From: Emticicia sp. 21SJ11W-3
GTDB lineage: Bacteria > Bacteroidota > Bacteroidia > Cytophagales > Spirosomataceae
Reading direction: 5' to 3'
DNA length: 64,000 nt
Assembly: GCF_024138715.1 (NCBI RefSeq)
Contig: NZ_CP092074.1
Location: forward strand, 2,232,001-2,296,000
The position numbers and the translations under genes are program-made. Under the pieces are notes generated by a model, which did not search any database, had not been told where the DNA came from, and was given only the letters and a program-made list of their open reading frames with translations. Shown piece after piece: positions 33,964 through 43,568 of this stretch; positions within the stretch are counted from its first letter, which is position 1, and each line of letters begins with the position of its first letter.

Positions 33964-35922
33964 TTATTCAAATTTACCGTTAATGGTTATACCTTTCCAG
34001 TCGTCAGTTCTGAACGGGCTTGCGGGTAATCCATCTGCATTAAATAAGTTGGCATCTTCTGGCGCATCTGCCCAGGCATACCTAACAGCAACAGGTTTTA
34101 ATCCTTTCGGATGAAACACCACTACTTTATCACCCACTATGTCTGCTTTGGCAAAATAAAACACCTTATCGTCTCCGGCTATTTCAAAACCTTTCAGGTA
34201 ACCGAATTTGTCTTTGGCAGTTAAACCTTTGCCTATATATTTAAACGCCAAAGTGGCTTTACCTTTCTCAAATTTTACGGATTCGTACATCGGGCCTGAA
34301 TGCAGCAACTCTTGTCCGTAATCAAATTTCAGCGCATTCAGGGCAAGCCTGTGGCCTACGTCCTGTTTGTTGGTGGGATGAATATCTTTCGGGTTGCCTA
34401 CATCTGTAGAAACTGCCATTCCGGTTTTCGGCAGGCTCAAGGTCATGGTTTGTGCTTCGCGCAGCTCACCCCAGTTACTGCCCTGATTACTGTTCTGGTA
34501 TCCACCATAACTAGACAATTGTACAAAATAAAAAGAGAACTCATCATTCCATTGTTTGCGCCAGTCGTTTATCATCAAAGGAAAACTCTTGCGATATTGG
34601 TAGGCACGTCCGACATTGCTTTCTCCCTGATACCACAGTGCACCACGAATCGCAAAAGGTACCAAAGGGGCTATCATGGCATTATAAATAGTGGTGCCTA
34701 CATTGTTACTCGAGTGCAGGTACTCATGCTTATCAGCAAATGACGGCAGGATTCTCCATTCATAGGCCAGGCTGATTTTATCAGTTCCGGCACTCAGGTA
34801 TAAATCTTCATTACTGCCCATTATGCCTAATCCGTACCATGAGGGGTCAGCCATTTTACCAAATTTTATGGTTAGGCGGTTGTTGCCTGCTTTCCAGGTA
34901 TTGGCAGGAACAATAATTTTACGGTTTCCTTTCAGAATACCTTTAAATAGCAGCTGGCCATTTACATAAATTTCATTTGGGCTGTCCTGAATACCCAGCC
35001 CAAGGGTGGTTTCTTTGCCGGCCATGTCGGCAGGTACATTTACATTACGGGCCATGAAGCCATTCCCTCTGAACATCCACACGCCTTTCCAATCCCATTG
35101 GCCAAGCGGGCTACCTGCATTAAGCCATTTAGAAATGTCATAGTTTTCTTCCAGATATTTCTTTTCATAAGCCGCATCGGGGTTTATATCTGCACTGCCT
35201 AGTAGTGCTTTTCTGGTTTTGGCATCATGAATGGCATCTGCCGCCTCCCAATTGTCGGGCAGTTTTTGGGCATAAGTTTTCAGTTCATTGTCTGTCAGCA
35301 TCGCCTCTTTGCTTATCCAGCCTTCAATCTGCGAGCCTCCCCACGATGAATGCAGTAAACCAACCGGGATATTCAGTTTTTTGTATAAGTCGCGGGCAAA
35401 AAAGAACCCTACCGCCGTAAAATTGCCAAATGTTTCTGGTGTGCAAACAACCCATTCGCCAGTTTTCAGATTTGTTTGTGGGGTCATGGTAACTTCATGG
35501 TCCACATAAAAATGTCTTATCTGCGGATAGTTAGCATCATTCTTTTCGTTCATATAGTTGTCGGCCTGTATTACTCTCCATTCCATGTTCGATTGTCCTG
35601 AACAAAGCCAGACTTCACCAATCAGAATGTCTTTTACGGTTAGATTACCTGATTGCGCCGATACACTTAATTGATGAGGCCCGCCTGCTTCCAGCGGGTT
35701 CAGTTTTACAAGCCATTTGCCCGAGGCATCTGCCTGAGCTGACTGTGTTTGGTTAGCCAGGGTTACTTTTACGGTTTCATTTGGGTTTGCCCATCCCCAA
35801 AACGGAATAGGCTTTTGGCGTTGCAGCACTACGTGGTCAGAGAATAGCCTGGCCAGTTTTAATTGAGCAAATGCAGTGGCGTTGAGCGTAAGCAGCAGCA
35901 GAACCGACAGGAATCGTTTCAT
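33964..35922 (-). CDS. Sialate O-acetylesterase family SGNH esterase (copy 1)
   Basis: A 652-residue secreted esterase. The ATG at 35922 gives a clean signal peptide (MKRFLSVLLLLTLNATAFAQ); the longer frame starts with TTG and is less likely. The SGNH nucleophile is in GEVWLCSGQSNMEW, with ALWYQGESNVG and the Asp-His pair in DIHPTNKQDVG. A galactose-binding-like beta domain is inserted at about residues 250-390. Members deacetylate sialic acid, but those in plant-polysaccharide loci usually act on acetylated xylan or xyloglucan. Together with GH9 and GH44 nearby, a plant glycan substrate is more likely here. Confidence 0.9.
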   Translation of the reverse strand: MKRFLSVLLLLTLNATAFAQLKLARLFSDHVVLQRQKPIPFWGWANPNETVKVTLANQTQSAQADASGKWLVKLNPLEAGGPHQLSVSAQSGNLTVKDILIGEVWLCSGQSNMEWRVIQADNYMNEKNDANYPQIRHFYVDHEVTMTPQTNLKTGEWVVCTPETFGNFTAVGFFFARDLYKKLNIPVGLLHSSWGGSQIEGWISKEAMLTDNELKTYAQKLPDNWEAADAIHDAKTRKALLGSADINPDAAYEKKYLEENYDISKWLNAGSPLGQWDWKGVWMFRGNGFMARNVNVPADMAGKETTLGLGIQDSPNEIYVNGQLLFKGILKGNRKIIVPANTWKAGNNRLTIKFGKMADPSWYGLGIMGSNEDLYLSAGTDKISLAYEWRILPSFADKHEYLHSSNNVGTTIYNAMIAPLVPFAIRGALWYQGESNVGRAYQYRKSFPLMINDWRKQWNDEFSFYFVQLSSYGGYQNSNQGSNWGELREAQTMTLSLPKTGMAVSTDVGNPKDIHPTNKQDVGHRLALNALKFDYGQELLHSGPMYESVKFEKGKATLAFKYIGKGLTAKDKFGYLKGFEIAGDDKVFYFAKADIVGDKVVVFHPKGLKPVAVRYAWADAPEDANLFNADGLPASPFRTDDWKGITINGKFE

Positions 35923-36285
35923 ATAAAAAATATTATAATTGGTTGAATAATGAATTAGATACAATGATAAGCAAAGTTTTATGAAAAACGCTCCTTTTCG
36001 GGAGTTCCCGGCTTAACATTAATACTGGTTTAATTTTATTGATTGAAATAGTAGCGATTAACGGATTGACTATTAATAAAACCGGTTACAATTGTTGTTT
36101 AATTTTCTTTTAAAAAACAGAGTTTGTGGCAAAATGAGAAGGAAAAGAAGGTAGTTGTGAAGTTCATTTCAGGCTTTGTATTCATCTTTTTTTGCCGTGG
36201 GTATTAATAATATAATTAAAAGACACCAAAAAATATTAAAACATTTAATAGAAGCCATTGGTTAAATAAAAAAACTGCCTTTTAA
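35923..36285. other. Intergenic region, no gene seen
   Basis: This 363-bp AT-rich stretch separates divergent genes. I see a small CTCC-TTTTC-GGGAG hairpin near 36000, no full TAnnTTTG promoter on either strand, and no small ORF worth reporting. Confidence 0.6.
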
Positions 36286-36750
36286 ATGCACAGCCTGTAT
36301 AAAACTCAAAAACTACCCATAGATATAGTAACCGCCTGGAAGTTCCTGTCGGTTCCTGAAAATCTTAAAACTATTACGCCCTCCTATATGGGCTTCGAAA
36401 TGACCTCCAGACATCATGGAAACGTTATGTATGCAGGTCAGATAATTACGTACCTGGTAAAACCTGTGATGGGGATACCTCTGAAATGGTGTACTGAAAT
36501 TACCCATGTTCATGAGCCGCACTATTTTGTTGATGAGCAACGCATGGGGCCTTATCAATTCTGGCATCATCAGCATAAGTTAAAGGAAATCAAAAATGGT
36601 GTTTTAATGGAAGACATCATTCATTACAAACTTCCTTTGGGTTTTCTGGGTAATATTGCCAACAGCATCATGGTCAGCGGGCAATTAGAAGAAATCTTTG
36701 AATACAGACAAAAGAAGTTAATCGAGCTCTTTGGCGATTATAAAGAATAA
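36286..36750 (+). CDS. SRPBCC-domain protein
   Basis: A 154-residue cytoplasmic protein of the START-like SRPBCC fold, close to the group labelled ligand-binding SRPBCC or cell-division inhibitor proteins. Typical parts are LPIDIVTAWKFLSVPENLKTITP at the N terminus, MGIPLKWCTEITHVHEPHYFVDEQRMGPY in the middle and a C-terminal amphipathic helix (SGQLEEIFEYRQKKLIELF). The fold encloses a hydrophobic pocket; no ligand can be named. It is a single gene with a strong terminator. Confidence 0.82.
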   Translation: MHSLYKTQKLPIDIVTAWKFLSVPENLKTITPSYMGFEMTSRHHGNVMYAGQIITYLVKPVMGIPLKWCTEITHVHEPHYFVDEQRMGPYQFWHHQHKLKEIKNGVLMEDIIHYKLPLGFLGNIANSIMVSGQLEEIFEYRQKKLIELFGDYKE

Positions 36751-36773
36751 GCCGCTGGTATAGGAGTTAATAT

Positions 36774-36816
36774 AATCAGCGCTGGCCATTTTGTTAAAGC
36801 CAGCGCTGATTTTTTG
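36774..36816 (+). terminator. Terminator of the SRPBCC gene
   Basis: AATCAGCGCTGGC (36774-36786) and GCCAGCGCTGATT (36799-36811) form a 13-bp perfect stem followed by TTTTT. Confidence 0.9.
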
Positions 36817-36827
36817 TTTATTAATGG

Positions 36828-38180
36828 TTAGCGTATCCTGTGTCCGGTTCTGATAATGCCACCAATATCCAATTTTAGTTTATTGTATTTTCCGGTTTCA
36901 TCTTTTGCAAAAGATATCTCTACGGCTTCCTGCTCAATATCGAAAAAGTTGGTTTCGTCTGCTGCCGCCAGAACTGACCTGGGCCCATTAACAGGGTAGG
37001 CAATTAATATACCATTTTCTATCCTGAAATCAATGACCAGTTTCTGTTGCTCAACCTCAAAGGAACCTGCGTATTGAGCTAATATATCGGTCGATAATTT
37101 TACTACATGCTTAACTTTTGGTAGTTTGTACGGCTGGTTAAACAAAACAGCCAGAATATTTCTGGTTATGATACTCATTCCGGGGGTTTCGGTATTGTTC
37201 AGCAGAATAATGCAAACATCATCTTCTACAATTCTGGCAAAGTTACTTCTATAACCCGGTATGCCTCCGCTATGAGATACTACGCGCTTACTAAAAACTG
37301 AATCAATTATCCAGCCGTATCCATAATTCTGCTTTACTGGTGTATAGGCTTTGGCTGACGTCTGGATTTTAATAATCTGATTTTGCTGTAAAGCCTTATG
37401 CCATTTGTATAAATCCTGAACGGAAGAATAAATCGCTCCTGCCGCAAATACAACCGACGAATCATACAGTGGAGCCAGCTTGTTATAGTCTTTTCCGGAG
37501 TCTGAGTAATAACCCAACGCTATCTTATCTTCCGGCTGGCTAACAAAATCAAACCCACTGTTTACCATACCTGCCGGTGTGAAAAGGTATTTTCTTACTG
37601 CTTTTTCATAAGACATGCCACTTACTTTTTCAATAATGTATCCTAAAAGGATGTAACCTGAGTTGCTGTAATTCCAGCCCTTACCAGGTCGGAAATCAAG
37701 CGGTTGGTCTTTAAATAAAGATAACATTCTTTCCTGGCTTGCGTGCCTGGTTGCTTCTTTAAACATAAAGTCGCTGTTGTTGGTGTAGTTATAAATGCCC
37801 GCCGTATGGCTTAGTAGTTGTTCAATGCTTATGCTATCTCCCAGCGGATAATCAGTATAATATTTACTCAGTTTGTCTTGTAACGATAATTGTTTCATTT
37901 CAGCCAGCTTTAGTATTAAAGTGGCTGTAAAGGTTTTGGTTACAGAGGCAATGGGGTAGAGGGTAGCAGTATTGTTATTTAGTTTTTTTTGCAGGTTCTG
38001 AAACCCATATCCTTTTTCTAATAATATTTTACCCTTTTTAGCCACCAGAACGGACCCGTTAAACTCGCGGTTTTGGGTATATGCGCTCATCAGTTCATCC
38101 AGCTTTTGCGAGGTACTTTGGGCGATAATTGTATTTGATAGGCTTACCAAAAGGCAAAGCGCTGCCATTATCTTTCTCAT
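36828..38180 (-). CDS. Secreted serine hydrolase, class C beta-lactamase fold
   Basis: A 450-residue periplasmic protein with signal peptide (ending TIIAQ). The active-site motifs are S79-V-T-K82, Y171-S-N173 and VSHSGGIPGY for the third (HxG) motif. About 100 C-terminal residues form an extra beta-rich domain. Family members include D-aminopeptidases, esterases and DD-peptidases; a true beta-lactamase is unlikely. It starts 38 nt after the response-regulator gene, so it may be the third gene of the two-component operon. Confidence 0.88.
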   Translation of the reverse strand: MRKIMAALCLLVSLSNTIIAQSTSQKLDELMSAYTQNREFNGSVLVAKKGKILLEKGYGFQNLQKKLNNNTATLYPIASVTKTFTATLILKLAEMKQLSLQDKLSKYYTDYPLGDSISIEQLLSHTAGIYNYTNNSDFMFKEATRHASQERMLSLFKDQPLDFRPGKGWNYSNSGYILLGYIIEKVSGMSYEKAVRKYLFTPAGMVNSGFDFVSQPEDKIALGYYSDSGKDYNKLAPLYDSSVVFAAGAIYSSVQDLYKWHKALQQNQIIKIQTSAKAYTPVKQNYGYGWIIDSVFSKRVVSHSGGIPGYRSNFARIVEDDVCIILLNNTETPGMSIITRNILAVLFNQPYKLPKVKHVVKLSTDILAQYAGSFEVEQQKLVIDFRIENGILIAYPVNGPRSVLAAADETNFFDIEQEAVEISFAKDETGKYNKLKLDIGGIIRTGHRIR

Positions 38181-38218
38181 AAGATAAAAATTTAATGCGT
38201 AATAATGATAATTGAGAT

Positions 38219-38926
38219 TTATGCTTTAGCGTGCGCCAGAATAAACTTCTCTAATTCATTGCTGTATGCTGCGCCGATAGGTAATTCTTTGGTTCCAATC
38301 CAGACACACCTTTTGTCTGTCTTAATGATTTTTTTGCGCGCCACAATAAATGATCGGTGAATACGGATGAACGCCTTGGCCGGCAATAGCAATTCGGCCT
38401 CTGTCATGGTAAGTCTTGAAATGACAGTTTGTTTGTCTGTAACAAATTTTATGTAGTTACCCGTGCTTTCGGCATAGAGTAAATCTGCCAGGTCTACCCT
38501 AATCTGTTCATATCCGCTTTTAATAAATATGGCCGGAAGCGCAACTTCATTATACTGCCGGTTGTTCCGCACCTCATATAGCTCATTGGCTTTGGTACAG
38601 GCTTGTAAGAAACGGGCAAATGAAAACGGTTTCAGCAGGTAATCAATGGCGTTTAGTTCAAAGCTTTGCACGGCGTGTTCGCTGTAGGCGGTGGTGAATA
38701 TCACAAATGGGTTGTGCGGCAAAGCCTTTACCAATTCAATGCCAGAAATACCCGGCATTTTTATATCCAGAAACAACAAATCAATTTTTTGAGTCTGCAT
38801 CAATGATATTGCCTCAGCAGCCTTGGTAAAACCGGCCGACAAATTAACAAAGCTGATTTGAGCTGCCAGATTTTTAATAATTTCCAGCGCTATGGGTTCG
38901 TCATCAATGGCAATGGCGTTCAGCAT
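38219..38926 (-). CDS. LytTR-family response regulator
   Basis: A 235-residue DNA-binding regulator. The receiver domain has the acidic pair D8-D9 and the phosphate acceptor D54 in FLDIKMPG; the LytTR DNA-binding domain starts near 135 with IFIKSGYEQIRVDLADLLYAESTGNYIKF and ends in the RIHRSFIVARKKI strand. It is 3 nt from the kinase stop, so the two are translationally linked. LytTR sites are two direct repeats about 10 bp apart; I did not find a convincing pair here. Confidence 0.94.
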   Translation of the reverse strand: MLNAIAIDDEPIALEIIKNLAAQISFVNLSAGFTKAAEAISLMQTQKIDLLFLDIKMPGISGIELVKALPHNPFVIFTTAYSEHAVQSFELNAIDYLLKPFSFARFLQACTKANELYEVRNNRQYNEVALPAIFIKSGYEQIRVDLADLLYAESTGNYIKFVTDKQTVISRLTMTEAELLLPAKAFIRIHRSFIVARKKIIKTDKRCVWIGTKELPIGAAYSNELEKFILAHAKA

Positions 38927-38929
38927 AAT

Positions 38930-40474
38930 TTATTGATTCGGATGGATGATTAATACGACTTTGAACTCATTTCCGTCAGACTCGATTTGAAGTTCATGTT
39001 TGTTTTCGTAAAACAAATGTAATCTTTCCCGCACATTTACCAAGCCAATACCCGAGTGTTCCTTTTCAGGGTCATTGTCAGCGGCAGTATGAATGCTATT
39101 CCGTACTTCAAACCTGATACTATGGTCGTCACAATTCAGTCTGATTTTTATCCAGGATGGTTCATAGAGGTGAACCCCATGTTTAAATGCGTTTTCAACA
39201 AGCGGAATCAGCAACATAGGGGCAATTACATGGTTACAGCCTTGCTCTGCAATGTTTTCTTCAATAGTAATACTCGGGCTGGTCTGTATACGCAGTTTTT
39301 GTAAACTGATGTAGTTTTTCAGATAGTTGATTTCGCTACTCATAGGTATAAAATCCAGGTGGTTTTCGTGCAGCATAAAGCGCATCATGTCTCCGAGTTT
39401 TTGTATGCCCTCGGCTGTTCGTTTTGAACCGTCTATCAGAGCAGTACCATACAAGGTATTAAGGGCATTGAACAAAAAGTGCGGATTTATCTGCGAACGC
39501 AAGAACTGTAAATCAGCCTTCGATTTCACCAACGCTTTTTCGGTGCCTCTTAATTGCAGCAACTTGTCTTTTTGCATTGTATAAATCAGCCAGCTAATAG
39601 GTGTTACCATCAATAATTGGGCTATCCATGAGGTGATGAAAAGTGGCAATGGAGCAAACCGCCGGAATAGAAGCAAACACAAAAAAGTATAAAATAATGA
39701 GAACGCAATGGTTAGCACAATGGTGCGGATATTCAGCAAGGGCTTTGAGTCTGACAACGGAAAAATCAAGAAAATATTAGTCAGCGAAACAAAGAGAGCA
39801 GGCGTAATAATTGAGAAATAGATAATAAAAAAAATCTGGTTATCTCCACTAATAAATGTTAAAGTAAAAAACGGTATAATCAGATAAACTACAATCGCTA
39901 AAGCTATTTGATTGGCAACCAAAATGCGGTACTCTTTCTTTGCTGATTTTTGAATGAGCAGAATCAGGTATTCTCTGAGGCAGGCAAAAATCAGATAAAG
40001 GCTGATAAAGACAAAAGCTCTCTGAAAACCAAAAAAGATATCGGTAAGCGGAGCATCATTATACCCGAACAAAGCAAGAAACTGATACCCTTTATAGCTA
40101 AAAAGGTAAGGATGCGCAAAATAGGTAGCTACATTCGCATTAAGTGCCAGTAAAAATGTTACTGTAATTATAAATGCCCCGAGCCAGAAATACTGTAAAT
40201 TGCTTTTATTGCGGGTAATGAGTAGTTGAGGAATACTGAACAGATGCAGGCTTAAATACAATATATAGAAAAAAATGATGCTGCCTATGCGGGGAGATAA
40301 CACATTGGTGAAATAATGGAACGACAATCCATTGGCTGTAAATATTTTTTGGTAATTTTCATAAATAGCATCATTACTGATGTTAAAAGCCTCCCATAAA
40401 TAGTTGGCGAGCGTAATACCTGCCAGCAAGGTAACTAATGTTAATTCGTAACTTCTGATTCTGTTTTTCATCAT
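38930..40474 (-). CDS. Sensor histidine kinase, LytS/YehU type
   Basis: A 514-residue membrane kinase. About seven or eight hydrophobic helices fill residues 10-300 with no clear periplasmic domain, so the sensor is probably within the membrane. The phosphoacceptor is H332 in SQINPHFLFNALNTLYG, and the HATPase_c domain with PLVENAFKHG and HSGIGLVNVRERL completes the chain. The ATG at 40474 is chosen; the longer frame uses TTG 18 nt upstream. It is paired with the LytTR regulator that follows. Confidence 0.93.
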   Translation of the reverse strand: MMKNRIRSYELTLVTLLAGITLANYLWEAFNISNDAIYENYQKIFTANGLSFHYFTNVLSPRIGSIIFFYILYLSLHLFSIPQLLITRNKSNLQYFWLGAFIITVTFLLALNANVATYFAHPYLFSYKGYQFLALFGYNDAPLTDIFFGFQRAFVFISLYLIFACLREYLILLIQKSAKKEYRILVANQIALAIVVYLIIPFFTLTFISGDNQIFFIIYFSIITPALFVSLTNIFLIFPLSDSKPLLNIRTIVLTIAFSLFYTFLCLLLFRRFAPLPLFITSWIAQLLMVTPISWLIYTMQKDKLLQLRGTEKALVKSKADLQFLRSQINPHFLFNALNTLYGTALIDGSKRTAEGIQKLGDMMRFMLHENHLDFIPMSSEINYLKNYISLQKLRIQTSPSITIEENIAEQGCNHVIAPMLLIPLVENAFKHGVHLYEPSWIKIRLNCDDHSIRFEVRNSIHTAADNDPEKEHSGIGLVNVRERLHLFYENKHELQIESDGNEFKVVLIIHPNQ

Positions 40475-40552
40475 CTTGTATTTTTCTGACAAGATTACGG
40501 ATTCTTCAGGTACATTTCCAGCAAATGTGACAAAGCCTTAAAAACAGTGATA

Positions 40553-40590
40553 GAAATAAAAAAGCGGCTTTCTTTTGGATGAAAGCCGCT
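40553..40590 (-). terminator. Terminator of the S9 peptidase gene
   Basis: AGCGGCTTTC (40563-40572) and GAAAGCCGCT (40581-40590) form a 10-bp perfect stem with an 8-nt loop, and a T run follows on the minus strand. It starts 16 nt past the stop of the S9 peptidase. Confidence 0.88.
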
Positions 40591-40605
40591 GCCTAAACCT
40601 ATAAG

Positions 40606-42588
40606 TTATTTTTTTAGATACTTGTCAAACCAGTTGATATAACGTTCGAACCGGTCTTTCTGAAAGGCCGGATTGGTTATGCCATGAAACTGACCCGGAT
40701 AAATTATGAGTTCTGTCGGGATGCCCAATGATTTAAACGCCTGATACATTTGCTCGCTTCCAACCGAAGGTACGTTGAAATCGCTTTCGCCCACCATAAA
40801 TTGCGTTGGCGTTTTAATGCGGTCTGCCTTTAGAAACGGATAACTCAATGCCACATATTTATCAAAGTTTTTCCATGGCGAGCCCAATTCGTTTTCATAT
40901 TGAAGAATGTATTGGTCGACACCATATAAAGACGATATCATGGCCACACCCGCACCGCTAGATGCCGCTTTGAAACGGGTATCCGTTGCAATGGTATAAT
41001 TTGTAAGTATACCTCCGTAGCTCCAGCCACCTATGCCCAGTCTGGTCGGGTCGGCTATGCCGTTTTGTACTACGAAGTCTGCGGCACCCAATATGTCAAT
41101 TACTTCTTTGTTGCCCCAGTCAGCCCAGATGGCCTTGCAAAAATCAAGACCTCTGCCTGTTGAGCCTCTGTAATTAACGGCCACAACGGCATAACCTGCG
41201 GCGGCCAGCATCTGGCGGCCCAGGTCGAAACTATACTCATCCTGTGCTACTGGTCCGCCATGGATAAAGAATATAGTTGGGAGTTTATCTGACTTACCAG
41301 CATTGGCAGGGCGATAAAGTATATTAGACACCAGCGTGCCATCTTTGCTTTTTGAAGTGAAGCCTTCTACTGTTGCCAAAGATACCTTAGATAAAAAGTT
41401 TTCCTGATGCGTGGTTAGTTTTCGTAAATTATTGTTTTCAAGTACATAAATTTCTGATGGTGTTTGCGGGTCGCTCATGGTAGTCAGAAAACTGCCTGAT
41501 GGGTGTCTTTCCAATCCTCCAAAGCTTCGGTTACCACCCATTACTTTGGTCATTTTGCCATCTGTTGCATTAAATTGTGCCACGTAGCGAATGCGGTCGT
41601 CGGCTACTAAGGCATAAATACTATTGCCATCTTTGGCCCAACGCAAAGTGCTTACGGGTCTGTCTAAAGATTGGCTCAATAATTTAGGGTCTCCACCATC
41701 TTTTGAAACAACGCATAATATGGATTGGTCGTACATGATGTAGTTTTCGCTTGATGTACTTCTCAAATAGGCTATCTGTTTACCGTCGGGGCTCCATTCA
41801 AAACCAGAATCCCGGCCAGGCCATTTAGTAATTTGTTTTATCTGAGCATTGGGTCTGGCATCAACCACCCAAATATCCGCATTAGAGTTTCTGTCGGGGT
41901 CATCTGTCCGGTTACTGCTAAACGCAATCTGGCTTCCATCCGGCGACCACTTCGGGTTGGTTTCATCAAAATTGCCTTTAGTAAGAGTATCCAGTTTTTT
42001 GGTAGCTATATCATATAAATACAGGTGAACAGGCGCTTTGGTGAGATAACCTTCTACATCCTGCTTAAAATGGAATCGGTCTACTACGATGGGTTTCGGA
42101 GTTTTAACCTTTGCGGTATCGGCAGGGGTTTTAATAGCCAGCACCATTTTTTTACTGTCCGGCGACCACGCGTAGTCTGTCAAAGAACCTTTTTTCAAAT
42201 CTGTCAGTTGCCGGGCTTCGCCACCTCTTCTGTCCATCAGCCATATCTGGCTGCTTGTAAGCCCATTTCTCGACGATACGAATGATAAGAATCTGCCATC
42301 AGGGCTCCATCTGCCCTGCGACTCCCCATCGGGTGTATGTGTTAGCTGTATGGTTTCTTTTCCGTCCCACGATACCATCCAGATATCGGCATTGCGTTTA
42401 TTTTTGGTCGAATCCACAGCAGACAAGGTATAAGCAACCCACTTGCCTTCGGGCGAAATCTGTGGGTCGCCCAGTGTTTGAATTAGGTAAACATCAGATG
42501 GCTTCAGTGTTCTTTTGGCGGGTGTCTGGGCAAAACCAATCGTTTTAAATAAAAGTAGAAGCGCCAGAAAAGGCAAAGTCTTTTTCAT
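40606..42588 (-). CDS. S9-family prolyl oligopeptidase-type peptidase, secreted
   Basis: A 660-residue protein with signal peptide (ending IGFAQ). An N-terminal WD40-like propeller (about 25-400) contains repeated SPDG motifs such as WSPDGRFLSFVSS and WSPDGSQIAFSS. The C-terminal alpha/beta hydrolase domain has S523 in GGWSYGG, D603 in GESDFNV and H635 in GQFHG. The layout fits acylaminoacyl-peptidase or dipeptidyl aminopeptidase-like S9C enzymes, which cut short peptides in the periplasm. It is a single gene with its own terminator, 99 nt after an AraC gene. Confidence 0.92.
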   Translation of the reverse strand: MKKTLPFLALLLLFKTIGFAQTPAKRTLKPSDVYLIQTLGDPQISPEGKWVAYTLSAVDSTKNKRNADIWMVSWDGKETIQLTHTPDGESQGRWSPDGRFLSFVSSRNGLTSSQIWLMDRRGGEARQLTDLKKGSLTDYAWSPDSKKMVLAIKTPADTAKVKTPKPIVVDRFHFKQDVEGYLTKAPVHLYLYDIATKKLDTLTKGNFDETNPKWSPDGSQIAFSSNRTDDPDRNSNADIWVVDARPNAQIKQITKWPGRDSGFEWSPDGKQIAYLRSTSSENYIMYDQSILCVVSKDGGDPKLLSQSLDRPVSTLRWAKDGNSIYALVADDRIRYVAQFNATDGKMTKVMGGNRSFGGLERHPSGSFLTTMSDPQTPSEIYVLENNNLRKLTTHQENFLSKVSLATVEGFTSKSKDGTLVSNILYRPANAGKSDKLPTIFFIHGGPVAQDEYSFDLGRQMLAAAGYAVVAVNYRGSTGRGLDFCKAIWADWGNKEVIDILGAADFVVQNGIADPTRLGIGGWSYGGILTNYTIATDTRFKAASSGAGVAMISSLYGVDQYILQYENELGSPWKNFDKYVALSYPFLKADRIKTPTQFMVGESDFNVPSVGSEQMYQAFKSLGIPTELIIYPGQFHGITNPAFQKDRFERYINWFDKYLKK

Positions 42589-42687
42589 GGATAGACAGTA
42601 TTGTTTAGTGCTTTAGTTTGAGAAAATCAAATTTAAAGTGCCGTAGCTGATTTTGAAAGTATAAACGTATTTAATATCATATAATTT

Positions 42688-43542
42688 CTACTTTGCGTTA
42701 TGCAGAAATCGCTTTTTGAAGCCAAGTGGATTTTCGCCGGTAACCTTTTTAAAGGTTCGGTTAAAGTAAGACAAACTCTCAAAGCCGCATTCAAAGCAGG
42801 TTTCTGTTACGTTTTTATCCAGAAGCAGTAATTTCTGTGCCTGATTGATTCGGTAATGGTTGAGAAATTCAACGAAGGGCAGCCTGGTTAATTTTTTGAA
42901 ATACCTGCAAAATGCCGATTTACTAAGGTTTGTCAGCGCGGCTACATCGTCAAGTTCAATTTTTTGCTGATAGTTTTCATCAATAAAATGGTAAATGCGT
43001 TTCAGCCTTTCCTGTTCTTTTTTATTGTGCTGGTTTTCTACAGGTTTGTTGTGCAGTAAATTCTTTTCAGTGCTATGGGCCAAGACCTGTAAAATGCTTA
43101 GTATTTCAAGAAACTGTTCAAAATGCCCCAGGTTTTTAAGATTCAGTAATCGTTCTCTTAATTGCTGCTTGGTTTCTTTGCCAAATGCCAGCCCATGTTT
43201 TGACTGCTCAAATAGTTGATACACTGCCGATAGCTCTGGTATATTGGCAAAGGCATTGCCCAGAAAATCCTGGCGTATCTGTACTACTACTTTTTCGCAT
43301 TCGGTTTTTACGCCGTAGTCAAAGTTAAGATGAGGTATGTATGAACCTATAAAGACCAGGTCGCTTTCTTCGTATCTGCTAATGTGCTCGCCTACATGGC
43401 GTGTACCATTGGCACCCTCAATATAAACCAGTTCCAGTTCCGGATGAAAATGCCAGTAAAAGACGTCGTTCAGGCGAGGGTTAATAATTAACCTGAATGA
43501 GCTGTCTGAGTCGGGTGTAAATTCTTCAAAATGGAGCTTCAT
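42688..43542 (-). CDS. AraC-family regulator with cupin sensor
   Basis: A 284-residue transcription factor. The N-terminal cupin (about 1-120: FYWHFHPELELVYI, GSYIPHLNFDYG) is the sensor, probably for a sugar. The two helix-turn-helix motifs lie at about 190-280, with LDDVAALTNLSKSAFCRYFKKLTRLPFVEFLNHYRI and the ESLSYFNRTFKKVTGENPLGFK end. It faces away from the PhyH/AKR pair across a 276-nt gap and may control it. An 8-bp-arm hairpin sits just before its start codon. Confidence 0.92.
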   Translation of the reverse strand: MKLHFEEFTPDSDSSFRLIINPRLNDVFYWHFHPELELVYIEGANGTRHVGEHISRYEESDLVFIGSYIPHLNFDYGVKTECEKVVVQIRQDFLGNAFANIPELSAVYQLFEQSKHGLAFGKETKQQLRERLLNLKNLGHFEQFLEILSILQVLAHSTEKNLLHNKPVENQHNKKEQERLKRIYHFIDENYQQKIELDDVAALTNLSKSAFCRYFKKLTRLPFVEFLNHYRINQAQKLLLLDKNVTETCFECGFESLSYFNRTFKKVTGENPLGFKKRFLHNAK

Positions 43543-43549
43543 AGCGTAG

Positions 43550-43568
43550 GCCGGAGTGGTACTCCGGC
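43550..43568. repeat. Perfect hairpin ahead of the AraC start codon
   Basis: GCCGGAGT (43550-43557), GGT, ACTCCGGC (43561-43568). The palindrome lies 7 nt upstream of the araC-type ATG. It could be an operator or a structure that hides the start codon. Confidence 0.65.

Noticed and set aside
36828-38180. Class C beta-lactamase (antibiotic resistance) call
   Set aside because: The motifs fit the wider serine hydrolase family, and the extra C-terminal beta domain and length argue against a true beta-lactamase.
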